Positions 12,400 to 22,926 of a DNA stretch of 64,000 bases are shown here, one piece after another (within the stretch, counting starts at the first letter, position 1; each line of letters opens with the position of its first letter). Below the pieces are notes generated by a model that saw nothing but the letters and a program-made list of their open reading frames with translations, did not search any database and had not been told where the DNA came from. Source of the stretch: Aquatica leii (lineage: Eukaryota; Arthropoda; Insecta; Coleoptera; Lampyridae); NCBI GenBank assembly GCA_035610365.1, contig CM069433.1, positions 128,234,545 to 128,298,544 on the forward strand. The letters are read 5' to 3'. The translations under genes and the position numbers were made by a program.

Positions 12400-12658
12400 T
12401 AAATAACAGAATAAATAATACAAAAAAAAGTAGAGCCAAAATACGGAAAGACGTTTAGAAATATAGGTTAGAGTTAGTTAAGTTTGATAGTGCACGTGGT
12501 GCTCGTTCGTTTTTTTAATGAAAATTACCGAAGGTAAAACAATTTCGGCAGCCAATGGGAGTGCTTATTTTTTGAGGGCAATTTAAAATGTATCAGTTTG
12601 ACCAACCTAATGATATTAAAGCTGAAGTCAAAAAAAACGCCTGAATATGGTCAATTGA
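12400..12658 (-). repeat. Right terminal inverted repeat, about 260 bp
   Basis: Inverted copy of 7931-8190. Just inside it, the 16-mer ACCCACACCTACTAAA occurs twice (near 12305 and 12383), a small subterminal direct repeat absent from the left end. Confidence 0.9.
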
Positions 12659-13100
12659 GTATTTATTTCATATGATTTGACAGGGGTTAACAGCAAAAAT
12701 TAACTATTTTGCATTGCACAAAACAATAATCCGCGATTACATACTTAGAATGAGATTATGTAAAAGGTTTAATTTGACTTTAATAATAAAATAATTATGT
12801 ACAGTTAAAAAGTACAGCTGTGTTTAGTTAACCAATAGTTGAATAATTACATAAAAATAAAGTTTGTTTAACTGCAGCATTTACTCGAAGGTCTATAGGA
12901 AAACCATTATAAAAATTCTAGACGAAGATATTGAACTTATTGAATACAAAACACCTGGTTACCTGTTATTTCCTAATCTTAATTTGTCCACCAATTACGC
13001 TTAAGCGTAAGTGTTTTTATGGTGGTTTTTCTTTAGACCTTTAAGCAAATGCTGTAGCTAAATAAACTTGCGTCAATTATCTAGTTCTCTTACAATTTAT

Positions 13101-13236
13101 TGTTTTTAGTTACCTTAGTTTTACAATTGTCAAATGAATTTAATTTATACTGCCTGACGAAGAACTTAGCTCAAGTACGAAAAGTTGATTGGAAATTGTA
13201 TTAAATAAATACACCATTTACCCTAAAAAATCAATA
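13101..13236 (+). repeat. Dispersed repeat copy A with hammerhead-like core
   Basis: This stretch recurs at 19131-19255: TTTTTAGTTACCT, AATTTAATTTATACT, CCTGACnAAGAACTTAG and a final ACCCTAAAA block occur in the same order. Copy A contains CTGACGA (13154-13160) and GAAA (13179-13182) flanking a short imperfect hairpin, the layout of a hammerhead ribozyme core. Penelope-like elements carry such motifs in their terminal repeats, and a Penelope scrap follows about 300 bp downstream. Confidence 0.6.
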
Positions 13237-13314
13237 ATGGATTAAATAATATTGCTTTGTTCAGTAATCAACAGTTTATGAGTTTTTATACTTGAAACTT
13301 ATCTTTTAGATAAC

Positions 13315-13640
13315 TTAGCAGGCGTTGTCGCAGCTTATACAGAAGGTATATAGGTGTGAGAAAAAAACATGAATACGAGATGATCCATGATAGGGTTCGG
13401 CCGCATTAATAACAGTAAAAATACTTGGGCTAACTAAAAAACTTAGTCCAATACCGAAAGTGTGTTTAACCAGATACACCAAAAATAACATCAGCAACAT
13501 GCTATACACAAAAAATTAGATACAATTAACATACTAGACCAACGTAATGTCATATACAAAATCAAATATATGGACTGTAAGAAATGTTATGTAGGCCAAT
13601 CTACACAAAAAACAACCCCTTAGATATCTAACCGAATTAC
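13315..13640 (+). pseudogene. Penelope-like element GIY-YIG endonuclease scrap
   Basis: The frame around 13520-13620 reads NVIYKIKYMDCKKCYVGQST. This is the N-terminal half of the GIY-YIG endonuclease domain used by Penelope-like retroelements (VYKI..DC...YVGQT), with the two Tyr-containing motifs and the Cys pair preserved. A stop follows immediately at 13621, and the downstream catalytic arginine and glutamate region cannot be read with confidence. Upstream, only shattered sequence resembles the RT-EN linker. It is unrelated in detail to the better-preserved Penelope copy at 47.9-59.5 kb. Confidence 0.6.
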
Positions 13641-13659
13641 AAGAAAGATTGATAGCGAA

Positions 13660-15060
13660 AATGATATTCATCACAAAACATAATAATAAAGTAAACTTTA
13701 ATAATTTGATCACTAAGATAAATCAATTCAGCGATTCCTCAGTTATGTACATAATAATTTTATCAAAATTTTATATGTTAAGTTTTGTCATGTCTAAGTT
13801 TGTTAATGTTACAATTGTCTTATGCTTATGTTAATTTATATTAATGTTAATTAATGTTGACTGTCTTGAACACTATAATCTTGGACAGACCACTTTTTAA
13901 ACACACATAAAAATCACTACTTTCGATTACAGAAAGTTGTACTTTGAAACACTGTTGTTCGAAAAAACAGTTGCACAAAGTAGTCGTTGTATATGCGAAA
14001 TAGAGAAATGTTTATAGAATACGTATTAAATGGGTATATTGTTTATAATATTAGACATATATTTGTTTATTAGCCACATTTAAAAATCTTAATGGTTTGA
14101 TTACTCTATGGACGTTATAAATTCGTGCATACCTACGTTATTTCATACAGCAAATTATTAATGAAATCTAAAAACATATGCGGAAAGTGCTAAATTTTAT
14201 ATTGTTGCAATGACATTTTTAGTTTGTTTAGTAATTAAAGACATTTTAGTAATTTGCGCATTATTCATAAGATAACTGACAAACTTATTATAATAATTCA
14301 AAATTATAAATAAAACAACTATTTATATTTAAACAATAAAATAATAATAATACATAAAAATTTAAACCAAAAATTGAATAAATAAATACTTTGCAATACA
14401 AAATTGTTCAAATCTAAATATACATCTTCTATACTTAAGTTTTTTCTAAAAAACACATTTCAAGTTATATATTTGTAAATTTGTTACCTTCCCAAAATAT
14501 CATTAAATCAAACAATTTAATGGAAGCAAAACATAATTTACTTCTAAATTTAATGGTTATTTTTTTTATACATCACTTTATATTTAAAAACAGTTTAAAT
14601 TTGTTTCATATCATTTTTGCATGTTGATGTAATAACGTTTAAAGATTTAAAGGATATACAAAAAAAGAAATCACTTCAAATTTATTACTTAGCAACAATA
14701 TTTGTATGACGTTAGTTTGATGTTACTTCTTAATTATGTAATTATTTTTTTACATAATATTAAAATTAGAGATTCCTTTAAAAGTTTTTACTTCATAAAT
14801 GTTCAGATAGAATTATTTAATTTGTTGTTTTAAGCAATTCATATATTTTACTTTAAATGATTATTATGTAATTAATTAATTCAAACTTTATCGTGTAAAC
14901 TAATCAAAAATTATAGATAAAGTAAAAAGTCACACCAAAAATTTAAAAAATATTTTTTTACAATGCAGAAGCATTTGAAAGCATATGTATAAACAAAGGT
15001 AGTTTTTTTTGCACGACATGTATTATAGTCATACGGCCGTGACAGTAACTACTTTCTTTG
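13660..15060. other. AT-rich spacer, nothing recognised
   Basis: Very AT-rich with only short frames; no repeats or protein similarity that I can support. Confidence 0.5.
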
Positions 15061-15076
15061 AAGTACCGTGGTCTTA

Positions 15077-16336
15077 CCCAGTAAACACGGATTGAAACTG
15101 TTGCAGTCACAAAATTAAAACAATTGTTTCATTACGTTGTTTCGTGTTAGTTCCATTTTTATATCATTTACATGTAACTGACAGTGAATAAATTGAAAGA
15201 GTTCCGATTTTTCACAATCAGTTTTAAACCGTTTCAGTACTTGCAATTTTTATCCCATAATCAGCAACCGTCTAAAAACGGATTTATTAAAACCGAATAT
15301 TTTTTGAATAACTAGAATTGCTTAAAGATCGATTAAATAAGATTGAATTATTTTCAAAACGAATACTTTGTGATTAGTCAGCATTAGTCGTTGCTATATT
15401 TTTGATTACTGTCGTCAACGCTTGCGCTGCAAATTGATATTTTTTCACTTGTTCGGTTGCAGTTTGATAAGTGATGCTGTGTGTACAATTACGAAATGGA
15501 ACAATAAACGGTAAGTAGAAACATTTTATTATAATCCATAAATGTAATCGATATTATTATTATTTCTGTTCTTTATGTATCATGTTTTAATTTGTATAAA
15601 AAAAATGTAAATTAACACACATGGTTGCGTTAAGGTAGATTATTGCGTAAATCTGATGATACTTTAGGATTTATAATTACAGTTTAATTCTTCAAGTTTT
15701 CTATACGATTATGTACAGCTAAAGGTATTCACAGTGTTTTTATAACTTTCTAATGATTGCTAAAGTGATATTTATATTAAGTTTGTGTTGTTTTTGATTA
15801 AAAAATGTAATTAATTTTGTGTAACTCTATGATTATGTGTGTATATAAATGAAATATTTATTTCTATGTTACAGATGCGGTTAAAAGTTGCTACCTAACA
15901 GTAACTGATGCAGCTTTCGAGACTTCCGTGAAAAGACCACATCCAGGAAAGTTGCAATATGTAAAAAACTCAATGTGATATTGTATTTAAAAATATTTAT
16001 TGTGCAATAAAATTTGAAACGTGTATTCGAAAATGTATTATTATATTATTGAAAGAATTGTTTTAGTTCATTATTGAAACAAAAAAATCATACATGTATC
16101 GATCATTTAGTATCAGTTCAAGAACGAAGCTTTTAAAACGTAAACCGAATGCAACTAGTTTGCAACAGATTTGAATTTAAAATACCGAAACTATACTGAT
16201 TCAAATAAGTGAAACAGCGATGGACTTATCGCTATTTTATTGCAGTTAGGTTTCTTTTATGTTTGAAACAAGAGTGAATCAGAAATTTTTTGTTTTGAAA
16301 CTGTTACTAAACATTATCAATTTTGTGTTTACTGGG
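15077..16336 (+). mobile_element. CCCAGTAAAC-ended non-autonomous element, copy 1
   Basis: A 1,260-bp unit begins CCCAGTAAACAC and ends with its inverse GTGTTTACTGGG. It is repeated almost exactly at 24245-25525. It is flanked by TA on both sides, suggesting a 2-bp target duplication. Inside, a donor-like GGTAAGT near 15510 and an acceptor-like TTACAG at 15869-15874 bracket an apparent intron. A short reading frame then ends in KRPHPGKLQYVKNSM and a stop, with AATAAA shortly downstream. That looks like the last exon of a lost transposase. I do not recognise the superfamily. Confidence 0.8.
15875..15978 (+). pseudogene. Terminal-exon remnant in CCCAGTAAAC element, copy 1
   Basis: Downstream of a TTACAG acceptor, about 34 codons stay open to a TGA and contain KRPHPGKLQYVKNSM. 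The same frame is open in copy 2 with three or four amino-acid differences and no stop, and an AATAAA lies about 30 bp beyond. This could be the C-terminus of an ancestral transposase kept in an internally deleted element, or simply non-coding. The family is unknown to me. Confidence 0.35.
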
Positions 16337-16356
16337 TACACAATTATTAATTTTAT

Positions 16357-16395
16357 AGTAGTAGTAGTATAATAGTAGTAGTAGTATAATAAGAA
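16357..16395. repeat. Short TAG/TAA microsatellite
   Basis: TAGTAGTAG-TATAATAG units repeat immediately beyond the right end of the CCCAGTAAAC element. Confidence 0.7.
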
Positions 16396-16929
16396 TAAAT
16401 CTTAAGGTAAGAGATGTCACAAAACAGTAAGAAAAGAATCATACATTGAGTACAAATACATTACCGTAAATTAATTCACACAGAAGACAACAGTCAGTTA
16501 TTTTTATAGTTATGTAAAATATTTTTCTACTATTCTGAGTATTAAGAACCTTACAAGTAGTTTATCAATATCTTTTAATTTGGTAAGTTGTAGGTCAAAT
16601 TATATTTGCTTAGTAATTATTCAACCTAGAGTACCTTGTAGACAAAAATATTGATTTTTAAAATGCAAGTAAGTCAAAAAACCTCAACTCACTGTATTGG
16701 CAGAACGGAAACAATAGTCTTGTCTTCGACGTCTCCGATTATGTTTTTATATATATTTAAAAAAGAAAACGTAGCGACTAGCATCAATTTAATCATACTG
16801 ACCGCAGAATTGTTGATATCAATTATTTGTTTACTGTTCTACGAGAAATACGACACAGCATTTTAAGGTGCACACTTCAAAATATCAGGTTAATAGCAAA
16901 AAGACGTTTTAAAAGTTTATTTACATATA

Positions 16930-17715
16930 AATGTGACATGTATGGGGAATTGCAGAAAGTGAGAAGAAAACGAAAAAATGCAATTTAAACAAATCAGTCG
17001 TTTCTAAAACTATTGGAGTAGGCGCAAGTCCGCATCTGGAAACATGATTTGTAATATTCCGGTAAAAAATATGAGAAAAAATGGTTGTTAAACAAATTGT
17101 CGTTATCCAAAGATTATAATATTTTAAGAAAAAGAATTAATCGACGATACAATGAATAGCGGGAAAAAGAAAGAAGATTTTGGTTTACGACGAGCAATTT
17201 TGGGAAAGTCTGAAAAATGAAAGAAGTAACAAACACAGCAAGCAGTATAAAAATGTGATGTATTCCAATAGCTTTAATAGAAAACAATTTTCTAGTTCTT
17301 TGCAGTATTTGTTAGATAAAGAAGAAACGGCCAAATTAAAATTCATGGAGTTCGGCTTGGAACAATTCTTGACCTGTTAGTAGGACTAGATTGAATATCT
17401 GAAATAAAATGTACTTATGCCGCACAAGACAAAATAATTGAGGAAACCATCAACAAAAAACTTTTGCATATATGATATGACATGATATAATAACTTAAAA
17501 CCGTTTGATTACATAATGTATCAAACTGAAGAACAGCTCCACGTTACGAAAAGAAAGCAATGCTATTTTGTAGTTTATACTAGATCAGATTTAAATAATG
17601 CCATAATACTTCCAGATAATAATTTTGTAAAGAACCACAAGCAAAAATTTTACATAATTATTATATTATTAAACTAGTAGACCCTAGACGTGATCGAGAT
17701 TAACCACTTCGAAAT
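16930..17715 (+). pseudogene. YqaJ-like nuclease remnant
   Basis: The frame 17180-17380 reads NVMYSNSFNR and then LQYLLDKEETAKLKFMEFG. These match the middle of arthropod YqaJ-type nucleases, where the block RxTAS.FG...K.....NxxYS..F is followed by xxGxxxExxAxxxxE. In another frame near 17530-17580, EQLHVTKRKQCYFVVYT matches the conserved QGQLHVTxRxxCYFVVYT motif that follows the active site. VDPRRDRD near 17680 matches the usual C-terminal VDPR. The D...ExK metal-binding motif between them is not readable. No SWIM finger or partner transposase is visible nearby. It is a pseudogene with several stops and shifts. Confidence 0.75.
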
Positions 17716-17719
17716 ATTA

Positions 17720-18480
17720 CAAAAAATTTTTGTTACACGGTTTTTTGTTTTTAAATTTTTCATTATTATACTAGCTGTATAAATGATAGTAAGAAATGAT
17801 TGATTTAGTTTTGATTAGTAATTTTCTATATTGTTATAAATTGCAGCGAACAATAAATTACGTGAAAATAAAATTAACTCAATCTTAATGTTTGGATTAT
17901 AAGCGACTTTTTAAACCGCGTTGTAATGGAACACATAGACTTTATAGACTCAATCTTAGTTTTTTCCCTATGAACTCACAATTTTTATTTGCTTAGCCGT
18001 ACCTGTCGCAAACAGTTCTTTGGCCAAGTTTTATTGAGTTAACGTTTATGTATCATATTAAATCATCCGAGTCTACAGCTAAAAAAACTAGTCAACTGCC
18101 AATTTAACACTGGGAAATACATTAATAGTTTAGTCAATTCCTTAAGGAATGTTGTTTGACCATTGCAAACACATTAGATGCTTGCATGTAAAAAGGTTTA
18201 ATACACTTTTGTTGTCGATCCGACAGCACGCGGTTCTTGTAATTATAAATTCATCAAATTTAGATTAAACATATTCGAGTTTGTACTGCTGGAAAATAAA
18301 CTTTTCAGCAAAGCATTTGCATTTAACATTCATGAAGATAAAATCGCCTGTTATGTGTCCTTACATTATTCTATATGTAAAATGAACTTTGTTTCAAAAC
18401 TTAGTATCAAAGTTTACTAAATAATAAAAATAATCAACATTTGTTAATATTCAAAAAAAATTTTTTTTAACAATATTCAC
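17720..18480. other. Spacer, nothing recognised
   Basis: AT-rich with no protein similarity or repeats that I can support. Confidence 0.5.
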
Positions 18481-18484
18481 ATTT

Positions 18485-19110
18485 TTCTGCAAATTAACAT
18501 AGGTATAGAGTAAGCATTATTAAACAACATATCAAGGAGTTAGACTGTGCATATTTCTATAATTAAAAATAATGCGTGCTGCGGTGCTGCAAGCCCACCT
18601 TGCCTAATGCTGCTTGCTGTCCCCTAATTAAAGTCGTTTTTTTTACAGTGACGTGCAATTCTGATTTTGCTGAAAATTGACATAGGTATAGAATAAGCAT
18701 CAGTTAACAACACTTAAAAAAATGAGTATGGTCATTTTAATAATTTCTCTGCAAATTGATATAGGTATAGAATGAGCATTATTAAACAATATATAAAAAA
18801 AAGAAAGTGTGGTCATTTTTATAATTAAAAATATTTCGATTTAACGTTGGGCTTGGGCGTCACGGTGCTGCATGTCAACATCATCTAATTCAAGTCGTTT
18901 TCTTTTCAATGATCTGTAATTTTGATTTCTTTGCAAATTGGCATTGGTATAGAACAAGCATCAATAAACAACATATTAAAAAACTAAATTGTGGTCATTT
19001 TTATGGCTAATAATAACTGGATTCAAAGTTGGACTTCGCGCCACGGCGCTGCATGCCAACGCTATATAATTAAAGTCATTTTTCCGCAATGTTGTGCGAT
19101 TCCTTACTTT
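18485..19110 (+). repeat. Degenerate tandem array, unit about 184 bp, four copies, one truncated
   Basis: The motif GCAAATTGACATAGGTATAG with variants recurs near 18489, 18673, 18749 and 18933, giving spacings of about 184, 76 and 184 bp. Full units continue through GTGGTCATTTTTAT, GGCGTCACGGTGCTGCATG and AATTAAAGTCGTTTT. The second unit lacks its distal part. Confidence 0.8.
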
Positions 19111-19130
19111 TTAGCTTTTTTACGATTTGT

Positions 19131-19255
19131 TTTTAGTTACCTGTAGTTTTATAAGGATAAATTTAATTTATACTACCTGACCAAGAACTTAGTCAAGTTC
19201 GATAACTTGCTTGTAGGATTTTAATTGAAATATATACTTTTGTAACCCTAAAACA
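19131..19255 (+). repeat. Dispersed repeat copy B (decayed hammerhead-like core)
   Basis: Related to 13101-13236 in the same orientation. Here the core reads CTGACCA and GATA in place of CTGACGA and GAAA, so a ribozyme fold would be inactivated. Confidence 0.6.
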
Positions 19256-20275
19256 TAATTACTAATGCATAGTGTAGCTTTTCAGATTATAGATTTAGTT
19301 TGTTTAAATATAAGTAAATTAATATTAATTTTATATATAGTTTAGGCAACCCAACTCTCACATTTTAAATCACGCGCAGGTTAACAATGCTATCCGGTTG
19401 TGGGAATGAAGGATTCTTGCTTCGATTTTCGAAGAAGTAGGTGCGGAACAGAAAATACAAGATTTGCTAATTAAATCGAGTTCCGCAAAAAGGTTTACTA
19501 TTTCCTCCAGTTTCCCATAACTGGTCCCTACCGGAGACCATTGTAGTGATAAGGCGAATAAATAAACAATAAAGCTGAATAATTCTTTCAATAAAAACAG
19601 CGAGAAACACCCTATTCTAGCCGGGAAAGATGGAAAGACTAGATGGCGCCCAATCTTAATTAAAATTAAACCCACCCCCGAAGGCTCTCCACGTCACTTA
19701 CGAGCTGCCGCGCAGTGTAACAAAAAAAAATATATAAAAAAGAAAAAATACATGTTACAATTTTATTTACTTCAAATACTAGTTATTAATAATTTTTGTG
19801 TGTCAAAGAAATACTAAGTTATTATAATGCATTCAAGCGTCAATCCAAATTTTATAATATACTAAGCGGTTCTCATAAAGCCCGAGCCTTGTTGACATGG
19901 GGTGGGCTAAACAACGTCCGGTTAGTCTAGCCAAAGCTACTGTATAAAAAAACGCCCTCTACAACGAGATGCTTAGCACTAATCTGTATATAGTGATTAT
20001 GTGACAGGTATCTTGGGGAGCCCATCAAAAAAATTTTATTGCGCATTTTATTGCATATTATGATATACACTCGGATACGTTATTGAGTCCTCAGACGAGC
20101 TCCGTAACGTCTTTTCAGACTCGGGAGCGTACGGTTTATGTAACCGACGGGCTCCACAATGACGTTTTATATCTATATCTATTAATAAGGAATAACGTCG
20201 GTTACATCTAAATTTAATACTTAGCTGTTTTGTTGGACTGTTTTTTAACTTGACAAAAAACAAATTCAAATACAA
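19256..20275. other. Unidentified mixed-composition DNA
   Basis: Contains a GC-richer patch near 19370-19720 and another near 19860-20160. The frame 19370-19675 on the minus strand resembles nothing known and its codon use is unconvincing. No terminal repeats found. Confidence 0.4.
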
Positions 20276-20365
20276 TAAACATGAAAGCACAGAACGCGTT
20301 TAAAAGCTAAAAGCGTTGACTGAAGAAATGTATAAAGACTCGCAAGGCTCATGTTAAAAATCGTA
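20276..20365 (+). repeat. Left arm of an inverted repeat (partner near 21736-21825)
   Basis: On the minus strand this arm reads TGCGAGTCTTTATACATTTC, then a T and GTCAACGCTTTTAG. The plus strand near 21750 reads the same with few differences. The arms are about 1.4 kb apart and flank the satellite at 20750-20990. Confidence 0.75.
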
Positions 20366-20744
20366 CCGTATTACTATCTCACTTTTGTGGCTCTCTGCGC
20401 CCCGCTGCCTACAAACTCCACTCTTGGATAATCGCGACACTGTTGTTTTCAACGCAAACTAAAAAGATAACACTGGAATGCTTGGAAAGTAATATGATAA
20501 CTCTTCAAAATAATCGTTTGTTGTATTTACTAGATACCGTTGACTGATATAAAATGTTTTGAGTAAACGGTATGTAATTTGACAAGTTGAATTTTTTTCT
20601 TCAATCTATACGTTTGCCAGAGTTTGGTTTTGTTTTTTCTCTGCTGTTTTAATTTACCTTATAATATTTTATACTTGTTTTTCAAAAAAGCTTTGGTAGG
20701 AGATTCCAATTATAAAATTCGATAACTTAGTTCTATATTATAAA

Positions 20745-20994
20745 TAGTGGTGGGCGATACGATACATCGAATCGAATATCGATACGTATCGATATATCGA
20801 AGTATCGATACGTATCGGAATATCGATATGGATCGGAGTATCGCTACGATCGAAATATCAGTACGTATCGAAATATCAGTACGTATCGAAATATCGATAC
20901 GTATCGAAATATGTATACGTATCGTAATATCGATACCTATCGAAATATCGACATTTCGATACGTATCGAAATATCGACAGACGATCCAGGCCTA
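20745..20994. repeat. Palindromic satellite, about 18-bp unit GATACGTATCGAAATATC
   Basis: More than ten degenerate units of GATACGTATCGAAATATC follow each other. GATACGTATC is a perfect 10-bp palindrome, so both strands read alike. The array starts at TAGTGGTGGGCGATAC and stops at GATCCAGGCCTA. These edges vaguely resemble the ends of hAT elements, some of which carry GATA-type subterminal arrays, but I cannot prove a target duplication. The peptides encoded here are by-products. Confidence 0.85.
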
Positions 20995-21006
20995 ATATAA
21001 AGTAGG

Positions 21007-21120
21007 AATGGTGATTTAAATCATTAAAAATCGATTTTTGTACTCTAATAAAGCGATTTTTACAATCGATTTTTCTAGCCAATTTTTTTTAATTAATTGA
21101 TTCAAAAATGGAATCGATCG
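21007..21120. repeat. ATCGATTTTT-rich segment, possible hAT end
   Basis: TAGGAATGGTGATTTAAATC is followed by repeated AATCGATTTTT blocks, a pattern I associate with hAT-like terminal regions. No second end was found. Confidence 0.35.
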
Positions 21121-21735
21121 AACATCGCTTTATGGAACTATAATTATTCTCCAATCAACAAAAATGTAAAAACAAAAAACTCATAAGTAAATAATCAAAT
21201 CGCCAAGTGAACATTAATTTAAAATAGCAGATTACAAATGCAAAACCGCCGGCGGTAATTTGATACTTGCACAAGAAGCAAAACAGAATTTTTGTTATGT
21301 TTATGAATGTATATAACTGTTTTATCGTGTTTTGCAGTTGATAATATTCTTTAAAAGGTGACTACAAAAGCGATTACCAAATCGGTTTTCCGTTCAATTA
21401 AAACTTTTTAACTTGATTTGCTAATAAAGATTACACCAATTTTCAATAAAATTGTGAATTTGAAACGGCGTTTTAATTTTTTTTATTAGGTGTAGCACAC
21501 CGATACATCGCAAGTTGGTCCCCGAATTCATAAAAAATAAACTAGAATTCCCATCATTAATGGTATCTCTTGGTAGATGTCCTTTGAACTGCAAAGAGAG
21601 CGGTATGACTAAGCGTAGCCACTGCTCGATGCGTATACATACGATGCAAACACTACAACTTCTAGCAATGAACTGAAATCTCGGATCCTAAATATACGGT
21701 GGCGCCCCCTATATCTCGGATCCTGCGGTGACTAC

Positions 21736-21825
21736 GATTTTTACCATAAGGTTGCGAGTCTTTATACATTTCTTCTGTCAACGCTAAAAGACTTTGTGCT
21801 AAGCGTGCTAAACAAAAGTGACAAA
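21736..21825 (-). repeat. Right arm of the inverted repeat
   Basis: Inverted partner of 20276-20365. Between the arms and the satellite lies GC-richer sequence with CTCGGATCCT duplicated near 21680 and 21715. Confidence 0.75.
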
Positions 21826-22359
21826 AGCCAGAGGAAGTGAAGTAGCAATTTTCGATTCATGCAAAATCGAAACAAAAGGCGATGGAGACCTAACAGAATC
21901 GATTTAAAATAACATTCTCTTAATACCAATTGAGTAGCATCAAAAGTGCATTATACCGTTACGTTGTTTAAAGTACTTAAATTTACGTACAGATTTTGTA
22001 TTTTTTTTTGCACTGCAAAAACCTTATCGTATTTTGGCTTTAATTACAATAGAAGCATTATACACTGGCAGATTTTCTGTATGTACTAGGAAGATCATGT
22101 GAATGTAGTACTCAAAGTTGCCAACGGTCTAATCTCAGAATACATAGAAACCTTAGCACAGATTTTAACCATGGAAGTTTTGACTATTACGTATAATTAT
22201 ATATGTATCTTTTCTTGTACATTTTAAGCATATTTATAGTTTTGTTAATTTTCTTTGAATACGCGCATTTAGTAAATCCGTCATCATTGGGAAAGGTCAA
22301 GGTTTTGGATGTAAACGTGTTTTAAAGACACTGCATTAAAATATTACTATTAGAATGGG

Positions 22360-22880
22360 GTGCTCCAGCAAAAAAAAATTGAAGGAGATAGCTGTCATAC
22401 TGTGGAAGAAATGTTTCCTACGAATGAGCATTATGTAGCAGTGTCAGAGACAATCAGTGAAGAGAAAGTGAAACGGTTTTGTATTTTGTTAGGAAAAGGT
22501 TTTTCATGGCTTCTTAGGTCTGAAACTGAAGACCACATTAATTATTTGATGCCTTTGATAAAAGACATATTGTTTTCTGAGAATTACATGTGGGCAGAAA
22601 ATAAAGAAGCACTTTTTTTTAGCAAAATGTGTGTCAGATCAGACAATAGCAAATATTGCTGAGGCTGCAGTGCGTCAGTATAATAACGATGCCTGGTTAA
22701 TTATTTGAAAAGGAAGGTAAACGGGTGGTCATTTTGACCTCATTTTAAACCTTGTAAACGCAATAAATACCCTCTTTCCTTATTTAAATCCTTGATGGAA
22801 GGAATCAATTTAGACTATGTTAGAGCCATTTAGTGGGGTAAAGACAATGAAGATACTGAATTTGCTCGAGTGTGACTATT
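22360..22880 (+). pseudogene. YqaJ-like nuclease remnant facing a THAP/DDE transposase
   Basis: A 100-codon frame (22360-22662) covers the region before the nuclease domain. In the next frame, VSDQTIANIAEAAVRQYNND continues into W...KGR, the start of the YqaJ domain. TGGHFDLILNLVNAINTLFP and then WGKDNED near 22840 match the helix and the WGxxNE block that precede the active site. Stops interrupt each piece, and the D...ExK motif itself is lost. The next gene on the minus strand is a DDE transposase converging on it, the same arrangement as at 8.3-12.2 kb. The product would be a transposon accessory exonuclease; this copy is dead. Confidence 0.7.
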
Positions 22881-22926
22881 GCAATATGTTAATTGAAAAA
22901 AAAACAAGATCAATAACTGTAAAATG

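Larger units (their letters stand above)
7931..12658. mobile_element. Two-gene DNA transposon: SWIM/YqaJ nuclease plus THAP/DDE transposase (ISL2EU-like)
   Basis: The element is bounded by inverted repeats of about 260 bp whose outer ends read TCAATTGACCATATTCAGGC. Inside are two convergent genes: a SWIM-finger/YqaJ-nuclease gene on the plus strand (8347-9751) and a THAP-domain DDE transposase on the minus strand (9890-12190). From memory, pairing a DDE transposase with a YqaJ-like nuclease is the pattern of ISL2EU-type elements; that family name is an inference. I could not define a clean target duplication, so the exact ends may be off by a few bases. Both genes are broken and a hAT element sits inside the transposase, so this copy is dead. 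Confidence 0.75.

Noticed and set aside
7931-12658. Classification of the two-gene element as PIF/Harbinger
   Set aside because: The transposase has a THAP finger and a YqaJ partner in place of a Myb/SANT partner, and no 3-bp TNA duplication was found.
19370-19675. 101-codon minus-strand frame
   Set aside because: No similarity to any family I know, no nearby exons, composition typical of translated non-coding DNA.
20747-21082. Frames rich in repeated EISVRIEISVRI or DTYRYFDTY peptides
   Set aside because: Direct translation of the GATACGTATC satellite; no gene needed.
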